Origin: CAIKMD01 sp036490955
GTDB lineage: Bacteria; Pseudomonadota; Alphaproteobacteria; ATCC43930; CGMCC-115725
Assembly (NCBI GenBank): GCA_036490955.1
Contig: DASXCX010000335.1
Span: 1-25,984, forward strand
Length of the DNA stretch: 25,984 nt
Direction: 5' to 3'
The notes beneath the pieces were generated by a model, which saw nothing but the letters and a program-made list of their open reading frames with translations, searched no databases and was not told where the DNA came from. The position numbers were made by a program, and so were the translations under genes. The number at the start of each line of letters is the position of its first letter. Positions within the stretch are counted from its first letter, which is position 1. Positions 7,798 to 14,521 of the stretch are shown here, piece after piece.

Positions 7798-8028
7798 ATG
7801 AGCGATAAGAAGCCCGATCTTCCGGTCTGGCTCACGCCCGAGGGCGAAAAGGTCTCCTGCGTCGAGAAGATCAAAGTGCTGAACGGCAACCTCGCAGAGA
7901 TCTACGAGCTGGCGCAGGAAGCGCTTGAGGACGCAGTGCTGATGGGTTGCGACGAGCGCCAGTTCCGTCAGGTGATCGAAGCGATCGCGCGCGACCTCGT
8001 CAATCCGTACAAGAAAGATAAGGCGTGA
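7798..8028 (+). CDS. Small acidic protein of unknown function (76 aa)
   Basis: A 76-aa soluble protein starting 8 bp after the mlaD stop. It opens with PVWLTPEGEKVSCVEKIKVLNGN, then has two probable helices (LAEIYELAQEALEDAVLMGCDERQFRQVIEAIARDLVNPY). It has two cysteines, no signal peptide and no membrane segment. Even, unbiased codon use like its neighbours and tight packing in the operon argue for a real gene. I do not assign a function. The first line of the protein looks like a conserved box and the rest like a small helical bundle. Its stop (TGA) overlaps a GTG that opens the frame of the next gene. Confidence 0.8.
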   Translation: MSDKKPDLPVWLTPEGEKVSCVEKIKVLNGNLAEIYELAQEALEDAVLMGCDERQFRQVIEAIARDLVNPYKKDKA

Positions 8029-8057
8029 CGTTCGATTTCGTTTTGCGCCCTCTCAAC

Positions 8058-8135
8058 CGTCATGGCCGGGCTTGTCCCGGCCATCCACGTCTTGGCACCA
8101 AGTCGCGGATGGCCCGGCTAAACCCGGCCATGACG
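8058..8135. repeat. Dispersed palindromic intergenic repeat, copy 1
   Basis: A 78-bp imperfect inverted repeat begins CGTCATGGCCGGGCTTGTCC and ends with the complementary GGCCATGACG. The left 32 bp are identical to the left arm of copy 2 at 9132. The right arm has diverged more (CCCGGCTAAACCCGGCC). No transposase is nearby. Such CGTCATGGCCGGGC hairpins are common between genes in Rhizobiales and relatives. Its last bases overlap the probable start codon of the DUF2155 gene at 8130. Confidence 0.9.
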
Positions 8136-8531
8136 AAAGGTATCCTTGCGGGAGCGCTGCTGCTTGCTCCGATGGCGGCACGCGCGAACACGATCGCCGT
8201 TCTGCAAGGTCTCGATAAGACCACGGCGCGCGTCTCGAAATTCGACGCGCCGGTCGATCAGAGCGTGCGTTTCGGCACGCTCGTCATCACGGTGCGCGCT
8301 TGCGTGAAAAAGCCGCCCGAGGAAGAGCCAAATACCGCGGCCTTCCTCATCATCGACGAGGTGCGGCCGGGCGACGCCAACGGCGTCGAATCGAAGCGCG
8401 TCTTCTCGGGTTGGATGTTTGCGTTGAGCCCGGCGATCTCGGCGCTCGAGGATCCGATCTACGATATCAACGTGCTCGATTGCAAGACCGACACGACCTC
8501 GACGCCGCCCAATGCTTCTCCCGGAAAATAA
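8130..8531 (+). CDS. DUF2155 domain protein, periplasmic
   Basis: The product is 133 aa from ATG 8130. A signal peptide (MTKGILAGALLLAPMAARA) precedes the DUF2155 domain: LDKTTARVSKFDAPVDQSVRFGTLVITVRACVKKPPEEEPNTAAFL, then KRVFSGWMFALSPAISALEDPIYDINVLDCK, the family hallmark. Two cysteines may form a disulfide. The function is unknown; members lie near ndufA12, mlaD and aat in alphaproteobacteria, as here. The frame is open back to a GTG at 8025, and ATG 8109 is another option, but both would put repeat-encoded residues before the signal peptide. No Shine-Dalgarno precedes 8130. The 3' end overlaps aat by 73 bp on the other strand. Confidence 0.85.
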   Translation: MTKGILAGALLLAPMAARANTIAVLQGLDKTTARVSKFDAPVDQSVRFGTLVITVRACVKKPPEEEPNTAAFLIIDEVRPGDANGVESKRVFSGWMFALSPAISALEDPIYDINVLDCKTDTTSTPPNASPGK

Positions 8532-9115
8532 GCCGGCGTTTTGAGCGCATCGTCGAGAAAGTGGCGATAACGCGCGCGCGAGATCTCGATCGTGCCGAAG
8601 CGGTGGAGATGCTCGGTGACGAATTGCGTGTCGAGCAGGCGATAGCCGCCGCGGATGAGACGCGCGACGAGATGCGCCAGCGCGACCTTGCTCGCATCGG
8701 TGACGCGGCTGAACATGCTCTCGCCGAAAAACGCGCCGCCGAGCGATACGCCGTAAAGCCCGCCGACGAGCTCGCCGCCGCTGTAGGCCTCGACGCTATG
8801 CGTATGTCCTTCGGCGTGCAGCGCGCTATAGACCGCGACGATCTCGTCGTTGATCCAAGTCTGCGGCCGCTCCGCGGTCGGCTCGGCGCAGCCGCGCATC
8901 ACGGCGCCGAAATCGCGGTCGCAGGCGATCGTGAAGCGTTCCGAGCGGATGGTGCGGGCGAGGCGTCGCGGTAGATGGAAGCGGTCGAGCGGCAGGATGC
9001 CGCGCTGGACCGGATCGACCCAGTAGAGTTCGGGATCGTCGGCCGATTCCGCCATCGGAAAGATTCCGGCGGCGTAGGCGCGGAGGAGAAGGTCCGGGGT
9101 TAATCCGACGGACAC
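8459..9115 (-). CDS. aat: Leucyl/phenylalanyl-tRNA--protein transferase
   Basis: The product is 218 aa, near the family norm. It adds Leu or Phe from aminoacyl-tRNA to N-terminal Arg or Lys, marking proteins for ClpS/ClpAP degradation in the cytoplasm. Family motifs include LLLRAYAAGIFPMAES, YWVDPVQRGILPLDRFHLPRRL, TWINDEIVAVY, HSVEAY, GGLYGVSLGGAFFGESMFS and DASKVALAHL, then DTQFVTEHLHRFG. The start is a GTG at 9115 with a weak AGGTC upstream; no in-frame ATG is available nearby. The 3' end runs antisense through the last 73 bp of the DUF2155 gene. A palindromic repeat (9132-9206) separates it from accC. Identification is secure. Confidence 0.96.
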   Translation of the reverse strand: MSVGLTPDLLLRAYAAGIFPMAESADDPELYWVDPVQRGILPLDRFHLPRRLARTIRSERFTIACDRDFGAVMRGCAEPTAERPQTWINDEIVAVYSALHAEGHTHSVEAYSGGELVGGLYGVSLGGAFFGESMFSRVTDASKVALAHLVARLIRGGYRLLDTQFVTEHLHRFGTIEISRARYRHFLDDALKTPAYFPGEALGGVEVVSVLQSSTLIS

Positions 9116-9131
9116 GCTTGACCTACATTCT

Positions 9132-9206
9132 CGTCATGGCCGGGCTTGTCCCGGCCATCCACGAGTTTTCAAGACGTGGATGCCCGGAACAAGTCCGGGC
9201 ATGACG
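9132..9206. repeat. Dispersed palindromic intergenic repeat, copy 2
   Basis: A 75-bp inverted repeat fills most of the gap between accC and aat. The left arm (32 bp) is identical to that of copy 1. The right arm ends GGACAAGTCCGGGC-like (ACAAGTCCGGGCATGACG), better paired with the left arm than in copy 1. It could form a long hairpin in RNA and affect read-through from accC into aat. Confidence 0.92.
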
Positions 9207-9227
9207 AATATTTGAAATGCGCTTGTA

Positions 9228-10565
9228 TCATTCTCGCCCGATCAGCCGCTCGAGCCAGTGGATGTCGTAATCGCCGTCGATGAAACCGGGCGTGCCGACC
9301 AGCATCTGATGCATCGGGATCGTCGTGTCGATGCCGGCGATGACGAATTCCTCGAGCGCGCGCTTCACCCGCATCAGGCATTCGTTGCGCGTGCGCCCGT
9401 GGACGACGAGCTTGGCGATGAGGCTGTCGTAATTCGGCGGCACGACATAGCCCTGATAGATTGCGCTGTCGACGCGCACGCCGAGACCGCCGGGCGCGTG
9501 ATAGCTCGTGATCGTCCCCGGCGAGGGACGGAAGGTCTCCGGATGCTCGGCGTTGATGCGGCATTCGATGGCATGGCCCGAGAGCTCGATGTCCTCCTGG
9601 CGATACCCGAGAGGCATGCCGGCCGCGATCCGAATCTGCTCCCGCACGATATCGACGCCGCTGATCTCTTCCGAGATCGGGTGCTCGACTTGCAGCCGCG
9701 TATTCATCTCGATGAAGAAGAACTCGCCGTTCTGATAGAGGAATTCGAGCGTTCCCGCGCTGCGATAGCCGAGGCCGCGCATGGCGTTCGTCGCGATGGC
9801 GGCGAGGTTGGCGCGCTCTTCGGCGTTGAGGGCGGGCGAGGGCGTCTCTTCCAGCACCTTCTGGTGACTGCGCTGCAGCGAGCAATCGCGTTCGCCGAGA
9901 TGGATGACGTTGCCCTGCCCATCCGCGAGGATCTGCATCTCGATATGGCGCGGCCGATCGAAATAGCGCTCGAGGAAGACCGAGCTGTTGCCGAAGAATG
10001 CTTGCGCCTCGGCCTGCGCCATCGGCACGAACTCAGCCAGCATCGCGGCGTCGCGCGCGACACGCATGCCGCGCCCGCCGCCGCCGCCGGCCGCCTTGAT
10101 CAGTACCGGATAGCCGATCTCCGCCGCGGCACCTTTGGCGATTTCCATATCTTCGATCGAGTCCGAGCCGGGCACGACGGGAATGCCGTGCTCCTTCGCG
10201 GCGCGTTTCGCGGAGACCTTGTCGCCCATGAGCAAGATGTGCTCGGGTGAAGGACCGATGAAGGTGAAGCCGTGCTCTTCGACCATCGAAGCGAAATTCG
10301 CATTCTCCGAGAGGAAGCCGACGCCCGGATGGATCGCATCGGCGCCGGTGATCGCCGCGGCGGAGAGGATCGCCGGAATATTGAGATAGCTCTCGCGCGC
10401 CGGCGGCGGGCCGATGCAGACGCTCTCATCGGCGAGCCGCACATGCATCGCGTTGTTGTCGGCGGTCGAATGCACGGCGACCGTGCGGATGCCCATCTCG
10501 CGGCAGGCGCGGTGAATGCGAAGCGCGATCTCGCCGCGATTGGCGATGAGCACTTTCTCAAACAT
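9228..10565 (-). CDS. accC: Acetyl-CoA carboxylase, biotin carboxylase subunit
   Basis: The product is 445 aa, the expected length. It carboxylates biotin on AccB using ATP and bicarbonate, the first step of malonyl-CoA synthesis. It has the N-terminal nucleotide-binding-like domain (MFEKVLIANRGEIALRIHRACREMGI), the ATP-grasp glycine-rich loop (KAAGGGGGRGMRVA), the RDCSLQRSHQKVLEE segment and the catalytic FIEMNTRLQVEHPISEEISGVD, and a C-terminal domain starting ECRINAEHPETFRPSPGTI. It lies 29 bp after accB, so the two form an operon. Upstream Shine-Dalgarno is weak. The gene is intact. Confidence 0.98.
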   Translation of the reverse strand: MFEKVLIANRGEIALRIHRACREMGIRTVAVHSTADNNAMHVRLADESVCIGPPPARESYLNIPAILSAAAITGADAIHPGVGFLSENANFASMVEEHGFTFIGPSPEHILLMGDKVSAKRAAKEHGIPVVPGSDSIEDMEIAKGAAAEIGYPVLIKAAGGGGGRGMRVARDAAMLAEFVPMAQAEAQAFFGNSSVFLERYFDRPRHIEMQILADGQGNVIHLGERDCSLQRSHQKVLEETPSPALNAEERANLAAIATNAMRGLGYRSAGTLEFLYQNGEFFFIEMNTRLQVEHPISEEISGVDIVREQIRIAAGMPLGYRQEDIELSGHAIECRINAEHPETFRPSPGTITSYHAPGGLGVRVDSAIYQGYVVPPNYDSLIAKLVVHGRTRNECLMRVKRALEEFVIAGIDTTIPMHQMLVGTPGFIDGDYDIHWLERLIGRE

Positions 10566-10594
10566 GTCTGGGCTCGAACATCGCCCCGGGCGCT

Positions 10595-11053
10595 CTATTC
10601 GAGGACGGCGAGGATCTGGCCGAACTCGACCGGCGTCGCGTCGGCGACGAGGATTTGCGCGACGCGGCCGGCGCGCGGCGCCGGAATCTGATTCATCACC
10701 TTCATCGCCTCGATGATGAACAGCGTCTGGCCTTCGCGCACCGTATCGCCGATGGCGACGAAAGGCGCGGCGCCCGGTTGCGAGCCCAGATAAGCGGTGC
10801 CGACCATCGGCGATTTGACGGCGCCGGCCGGTTCCGCGGCTGCGGCTGCGGCCGCTGGCGCAGATCCGGCCGATAGGGACGGCAGCGCCTGTGCGGCGAC
10901 CATCGCCACCGCCGCGCCGCCGCCGTTGCGCGCGACACGGACGCGCCGGTCGCCCACGGCATATTCGATCTCGGTCAGCCCGGTTTCCTCGAGCAGCGCC
11001 GCGAGCGTGCGGACGAGTTCGCTGTCGACCTTCAAATCGCTTTTACCGGCCAT
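10595..11053 (-). CDS. accB: Acetyl-CoA carboxylase, biotin carboxyl carrier protein
   Basis: The product is 152 aa from ATG 11053. An N-terminal helical region (KSDLKVDSELVRTLAALLEETGLTEIEY) is followed by an Ala/Pro linker (about 45-75) and the biotinyl domain: KSPMVGTAYLGSQPGAAPFV, then FIIEAMKVMNQIPAPRAG, with biotinylated Lys118. It carries biotin between AccC and the AccAD carboxyltransferase. The frame is open to a GTG at 11071, which would add six residues. Neither start has a clear Shine-Dalgarno; ATG 11053 gives the usual family N-terminus. It precedes accC. aroQ, often its upstream neighbour, lies 6.8 kb away. Confidence 0.96.
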   Translation of the reverse strand: MAGKSDLKVDSELVRTLAALLEETGLTEIEYAVGDRRVRVARNGGGAAVAMVAAQALPSLSAGSAPAAAAAAAEPAGAVKSPMVGTAYLGSQPGAAPFVAIGDTVREGQTLFIIEAMKVMNQIPAPRAGRVAQILVADATPVEFGQILAVLE

Positions 11054-11154
11054 GAGACTTTTGGAGCCCACTCATCGCATCACGTTGTCACGGCAGGGAC
11101 TATAGACAATCTGCCGAGTTTTAGAACTCCAGCGGAAGCGATGTCGCGCCTCGG

Positions 11155-11784
11155 CTAGCTCGTCGGTCCGTTGCCGATGACGATCATCACGCGCCGGTTG
11201 CGCGGCTCGCGTGCGCCATTGGGCGTGTTCACCGCGGGATCGTCCTCGCCGCGCCAGGCGATCGAGATCGCGGCGGCCGGAATGCCGGCACGGATCAGGG
11301 CGTTGCGAACGGCCTCCGCACGATGCTGCGATAGTGCGACGTTATAGGGCGGCGTGCCGGCGCGGTCGGTGTGACCGATGACATGCACCGGCGGATTGCC
11401 GCCGGCGCGATAGGCCGCTGCAACGCGTTGCACCACGTTGCTTGCTTCGCGCGGGAGCTGGTCGCGATCGAATTCGAAGTAGATCGTGTATTGGCCGGGT
11501 TGGACCGCAGCGGCGGGGGGCGGCGGATATCCCGCTGCCGGGGCCGGATAGGGGGCGGGATAAGGAGCAGGATATGGATAGGGCGCCGGATAGGGCGCGG
11601 CATACACCGGCGGCGGCGCATAGTAGTAGGGGTAGTAATAGGGGCCGACGGCGAAACGCGGGCCGAAGAACACGCCGCCGCGGAAATTGCCGCGGAAACG
11701 ATCCGCGTGTGCCGACACGGCCGAAGCTGTCAGGGCGATGACCGCCAAGAGGATCGCTGCCAGAAAATGGGTGCGTCTCGTCAT
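11155..11784 (-). CDS. OmpA-family C-terminal domain protein with Pro/Tyr-rich linker
   Basis: The product is 209 aa. A signal peptide (about residues 1-27, cleaved near VSAHA) has no lipobox cysteine. A Tyr/Pro-rich stretch follows (YYYPYYYAPPPVY, then repeated PYPAP units, about residues 48-90), then a full OmpA-C domain: YTIYFEFDRDQLPREA, HVIGHTDRAGTPPYN, LSQHRAEAVRNALIRAGI, GREPRNRRV-like GAREPRNRRVMIVI. The domain has the Asp and Arg that bind diaminopimelate in peptidoglycan. There is no beta-barrel, so it is probably a periplasmic, wall-bound protein. ATG 11784 has GGGAGG at good spacing. It lies 77 bp downstream of the RND pump outer-membrane factor on the same strand and may be cotranscribed. 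Confidence 0.9.
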   Translation of the reverse strand: MTRRTHFLAAILLAVIALTASAVSAHADRFRGNFRGGVFFGPRFAVGPYYYPYYYAPPPVYAAPYPAPYPYPAPYPAPYPAPAAGYPPPPAAAVQPGQYTIYFEFDRDQLPREASNVVQRVAAAYRAGGNPPVHVIGHTDRAGTPPYNVALSQHRAEAVRNALIRAGIPAAAISIAWRGEDDPAVNTPNGAREPRNRRVMIVIGNGPTS

Positions 11785-11861
11785 ATGGGCCTCCCAGATA
11801 CTCGGCTGAATCTAGCCCAAGGGATTTGGGCAATTTCAAGGTCGGATGGCTTTGCCGGTAT

Positions 11862-13343
11862 TTAGCGCGCCGGGTCGCCGTCGTCGGCTTTTTTCAGCGT
11901 GTCGATCGTCGGCAAGTCAGCGGTCCGCCAGCCGCCGCCCAGCGCCTTGATCAGCAGGACGCTGGCTTCGAGGTGCCGTCGCTGGATGTCGGTGCCATTG
12001 CGCTCGTTCTCCAGCGCCGCGGTCTGGGTGGTGACAACCTGAAGATAGGTGTCGCGGCCGCCGATGTAGCGATTGTTGGCGAGGCGCTCGGAGTTCTGGG
12101 CTGAGCTTGTCGCTTCGTCCTGCTGCTGCGCTTCGCGGCCGAGGACGCGCAGAGTCGCGAGATTGTCCTCGACCTCTTGGAATGCGGTCAGCACGGTCTG
12201 GCGATAATTCGCGACCGTCTCGTCATAGGCGGCGAGCGCCGTTTCCGACGCCGCGCGACGCCGGCCGCCATCGAACAGCGTCTCGCCCATCGATAAGCCG
12301 ACCGCCCAGAAGAGGCTCGGCCAGTTGAACAAAGTCGCGAGACTATGGCCCTCGAAGCCCGATTCCGCGTTGAAGATCAGCGACGGGTAATAGGCGGCTT
12401 TGGCGATGCCGATCTGTTCGTTGGCTTCCGCGACGCGGCGCTCGGCGGCAGCGATATCGGGCCGGCGCTCGAGCAATTCCGACGGCAGCCCTGTCGGGAT
12501 GACCGGGGGCGCGATGGCGAGCGGCTGTGGCGGCAGGCTGAACGCGGCCGGTGGCTTCCCGATCAGCACGCCGATCGCATGCTCGAATTGCGCGCGCTGG
12601 GCGGCGATGTCGGTGGCCTGCACGCGTGTCGTGGCGAGCTGGGTCTGGGCCTGGGCAGCATCGGATTCCGGTGCTGCGCCACCCTCGACACGGTTGCGTG
12701 TTACCCGCAACGCTTCGGCGTAGTCGGCGACGGTATCGTTGAGGAGCTTTTGCTGCGCATCCGCCGCGCGCAGCTCGAAATAGTCGATCGCCAGCTCGGC
12801 GTGGAGACTGAGCGCCACGGTTTGCATATCGGCGTGCGTCGCCTGCGCTTCCTCGCCGGAGGCGGTGATCGTGCGACCGATGCGCCCCCAAAGATCAACC
12901 TCGTAAGAAAGATCGAAAGGCAGGATGAAATCGCCGGTGGTGCGCGTGTTCGAGAAATAGGGCCGGTTATTGGAGAAGCGCAGCGATTGAACGCCGGGCG
13001 CGGTTGTCAGTGTCGGCATCTGGCTGGCGAGGTTGTAGCCGAGCTGGGCGCGTGCCTGGCGAAACCGCGCCTCGGCCTGTTTCAGCGTCTGATTGGCGCT
13101 GTCGACCTGCTCCTCGAGCGCGTTGAGTTGTGGATCGTGGAACATCTCCCACCAGTTCGAGCGCAGCATCGCATCGGCGGGAACGGCGTGGTTCCACGTG
13201 CCGGCATCCTTGAACGCCTCGGGCGGCAGCTCCTTGTACGCGTCGGTGATCGGCGTATCGGGCTTCACGTAATCGGGACCGACCTTGCAGCCCGCCAGCG
13301 CCAGTGTCGCCGCCAGCGGCACGAACAGGCGCCGCGGCGTCAT
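11862..13343 (-). CDS. RND efflux outer-membrane factor (NodT/OprM-type lipoprotein)
   Basis: The product is 493 aa, an outer-membrane channel of the TolC superfamily. The lipoprotein signal LAATLALAGC is followed by KVGPDYVKPDTP, the standard NodT/OprM N-terminus. Two OEP repeats are seen (about residues 65-250 and 285-480), with coiled-coil helices (NQTLKQAEARFRQARAQLG; ELLERRPDIAAAERRVAEANEQIGIAKAAYYPSL), the RPDI motif and ALLVK-like VLLIKALGGGW near the end. It should complete a drug or solvent efflux pump with the two upstream genes. Its ATG overlaps the adaptor stop (ATGA), so translation is coupled. Confidence 0.95.
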   Translation of the reverse strand: MTPRRLFVPLAATLALAGCKVGPDYVKPDTPITDAYKELPPEAFKDAGTWNHAVPADAMLRSNWWEMFHDPQLNALEEQVDSANQTLKQAEARFRQARAQLGYNLASQMPTLTTAPGVQSLRFSNNRPYFSNTRTTGDFILPFDLSYEVDLWGRIGRTITASGEEAQATHADMQTVALSLHAELAIDYFELRAADAQQKLLNDTVADYAEALRVTRNRVEGGAAPESDAAQAQTQLATTRVQATDIAAQRAQFEHAIGVLIGKPPAAFSLPPQPLAIAPPVIPTGLPSELLERRPDIAAAERRVAEANEQIGIAKAAYYPSLIFNAESGFEGHSLATLFNWPSLFWAVGLSMGETLFDGGRRRAASETALAAYDETVANYRQTVLTAFQEVEDNLATLRVLGREAQQQDEATSSAQNSERLANNRYIGGRDTYLQVVTTQTAALENERNGTDIQRRHLEASVLLIKALGGGWRTADLPTIDTLKKADDGDPAR

Positions 13344-14521
13344 TTCGCCGGTCCGCTCGCTGCGACATCGGCTTCGAGCGGCTTGATCTGCACGGCCGCG
13401 CCGCCGACCAGTGAATCCGCCGGGTCGAGGATTACATCGTCGGCGGTCTGGAGGCCGGACACGATCTCGACCTTGTCGCCGTAATCGCGACCGATCTTCA
13501 CGGGCACGAGTTCCGCCTTGCCGTCGCGCACGAGCGCGACCTGCAGCCCTTCCTTACGGAAGATCAGCGTGTTCGACGGCACCGTGACGGCGGCGGCTCG
13601 CAGATCGCTCGGCAGCGGGATGTGCACATTGGCATAAGCGCCGGGGAGGAGATGGCCCTCGGGGTTCTCGACGTCGACCTCGACCGTCAGCGTGCGCGAA
13701 ATCGGATCGATCGCATTGGCGGTTCGCGCCAGGACGCCATCGAAACGCTGACCGGGAAATTCATCGAGCGTCACCCCCGGATGGCTGCCGACCTTGATCG
13801 CGCGCGAATAGGCCTCGGGCACGGCGACGAAGATGCGGATTTTGTCGATCGAGGAAAGGTGGAACAGCTCGCGCGCCGACGGCGCCGCACCGGCATCGAT
13901 CAGCGCGCCGACGTCGGTCGCGCGCGCGGTGATGATGCCGGCGAACGGCGCATACACCTTCTCGTAGGATTGCAGACGTTGTAGCCGCGTCACTTCGGCC
14001 TGTTTCGAATTGACGATGGTCTTGTCGGCATTCAAGGCGCCGACTGCGTTGTCGCGATCTTGCGTTGCGATCGATTTGCTCTTCAGCAGATCTTCGTTGC
14101 GCTTGGCGGTGATCTCGGCGAGTTGCAGATTGGCTTGCGCGGTCGCGAGATCGGCGCGCGCCTGCTGCAATTGGTCGTCGACTTCGGGCGTGTCGATCTC
14201 GGCGAGCAGGTCGCCCTGGTTCACATGCGCGCCGATGTCGAAATGCCAGGCTTTCAGATAACCGCTGGTGCGCGCATAGATCGGTGTGTCCGAAAACGCC
14301 TGCACATTGCCGGGGAGCGAAATCTCCTGGTTGGGCGCACCGGCGTCGGGATGCGTGGTTTTCACCACCGGCACGGCGGCGTTCTCGGTCGTTTGCGCCA
14401 AATCGGCCTCGGCGCGAACCCGGCGATGGATGCCGAGGAAGATCGCGATCAGCAGAACGGCCAGCGCGCCGATGAGGACGAAGAGGCCGCGTCGCGACCG
14501 TCGTGGGGCGGTGCTTCTCAT
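13340..14521 (-). CDS. RND efflux periplasmic adaptor (membrane fusion protein)
   Basis: The product is 393 aa. One N-terminal membrane anchor (about residues 13-30) follows a basic, Arg-rich start. The lipoyl domain (TSGYLKAWHFDIGAHVNQGDLLAEIDTPEVD) encloses a coiled-coil hairpin (about 115-200, DQLQQARADLATAQANLQLAEITAKRNEDLLK). A beta-barrel and membrane-proximal domain with LLPGAYANVHIPLP and KIGRDYGDKVEIVSGLQTADDVI follow. It links the inner-membrane RND permease to the outer-membrane channel. It overlaps both neighbours by 4 bp. Substrate cannot be predicted. Confidence 0.94.
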   Translation of the reverse strand: MRSTAPRRSRRGLFVLIGALAVLLIAIFLGIHRRVRAEADLAQTTENAAVPVVKTTHPDAGAPNQEISLPGNVQAFSDTPIYARTSGYLKAWHFDIGAHVNQGDLLAEIDTPEVDDQLQQARADLATAQANLQLAEITAKRNEDLLKSKSIATQDRDNAVGALNADKTIVNSKQAEVTRLQRLQSYEKVYAPFAGIITARATDVGALIDAGAAPSARELFHLSSIDKIRIFVAVPEAYSRAIKVGSHPGVTLDEFPGQRFDGVLARTANAIDPISRTLTVEVDVENPEGHLLPGAYANVHIPLPSDLRAAAVTVPSNTLIFRKEGLQVALVRDGKAELVPVKIGRDYGDKVEIVSGLQTADDVILDPADSLVGGAAVQIKPLEADVAASGPAK

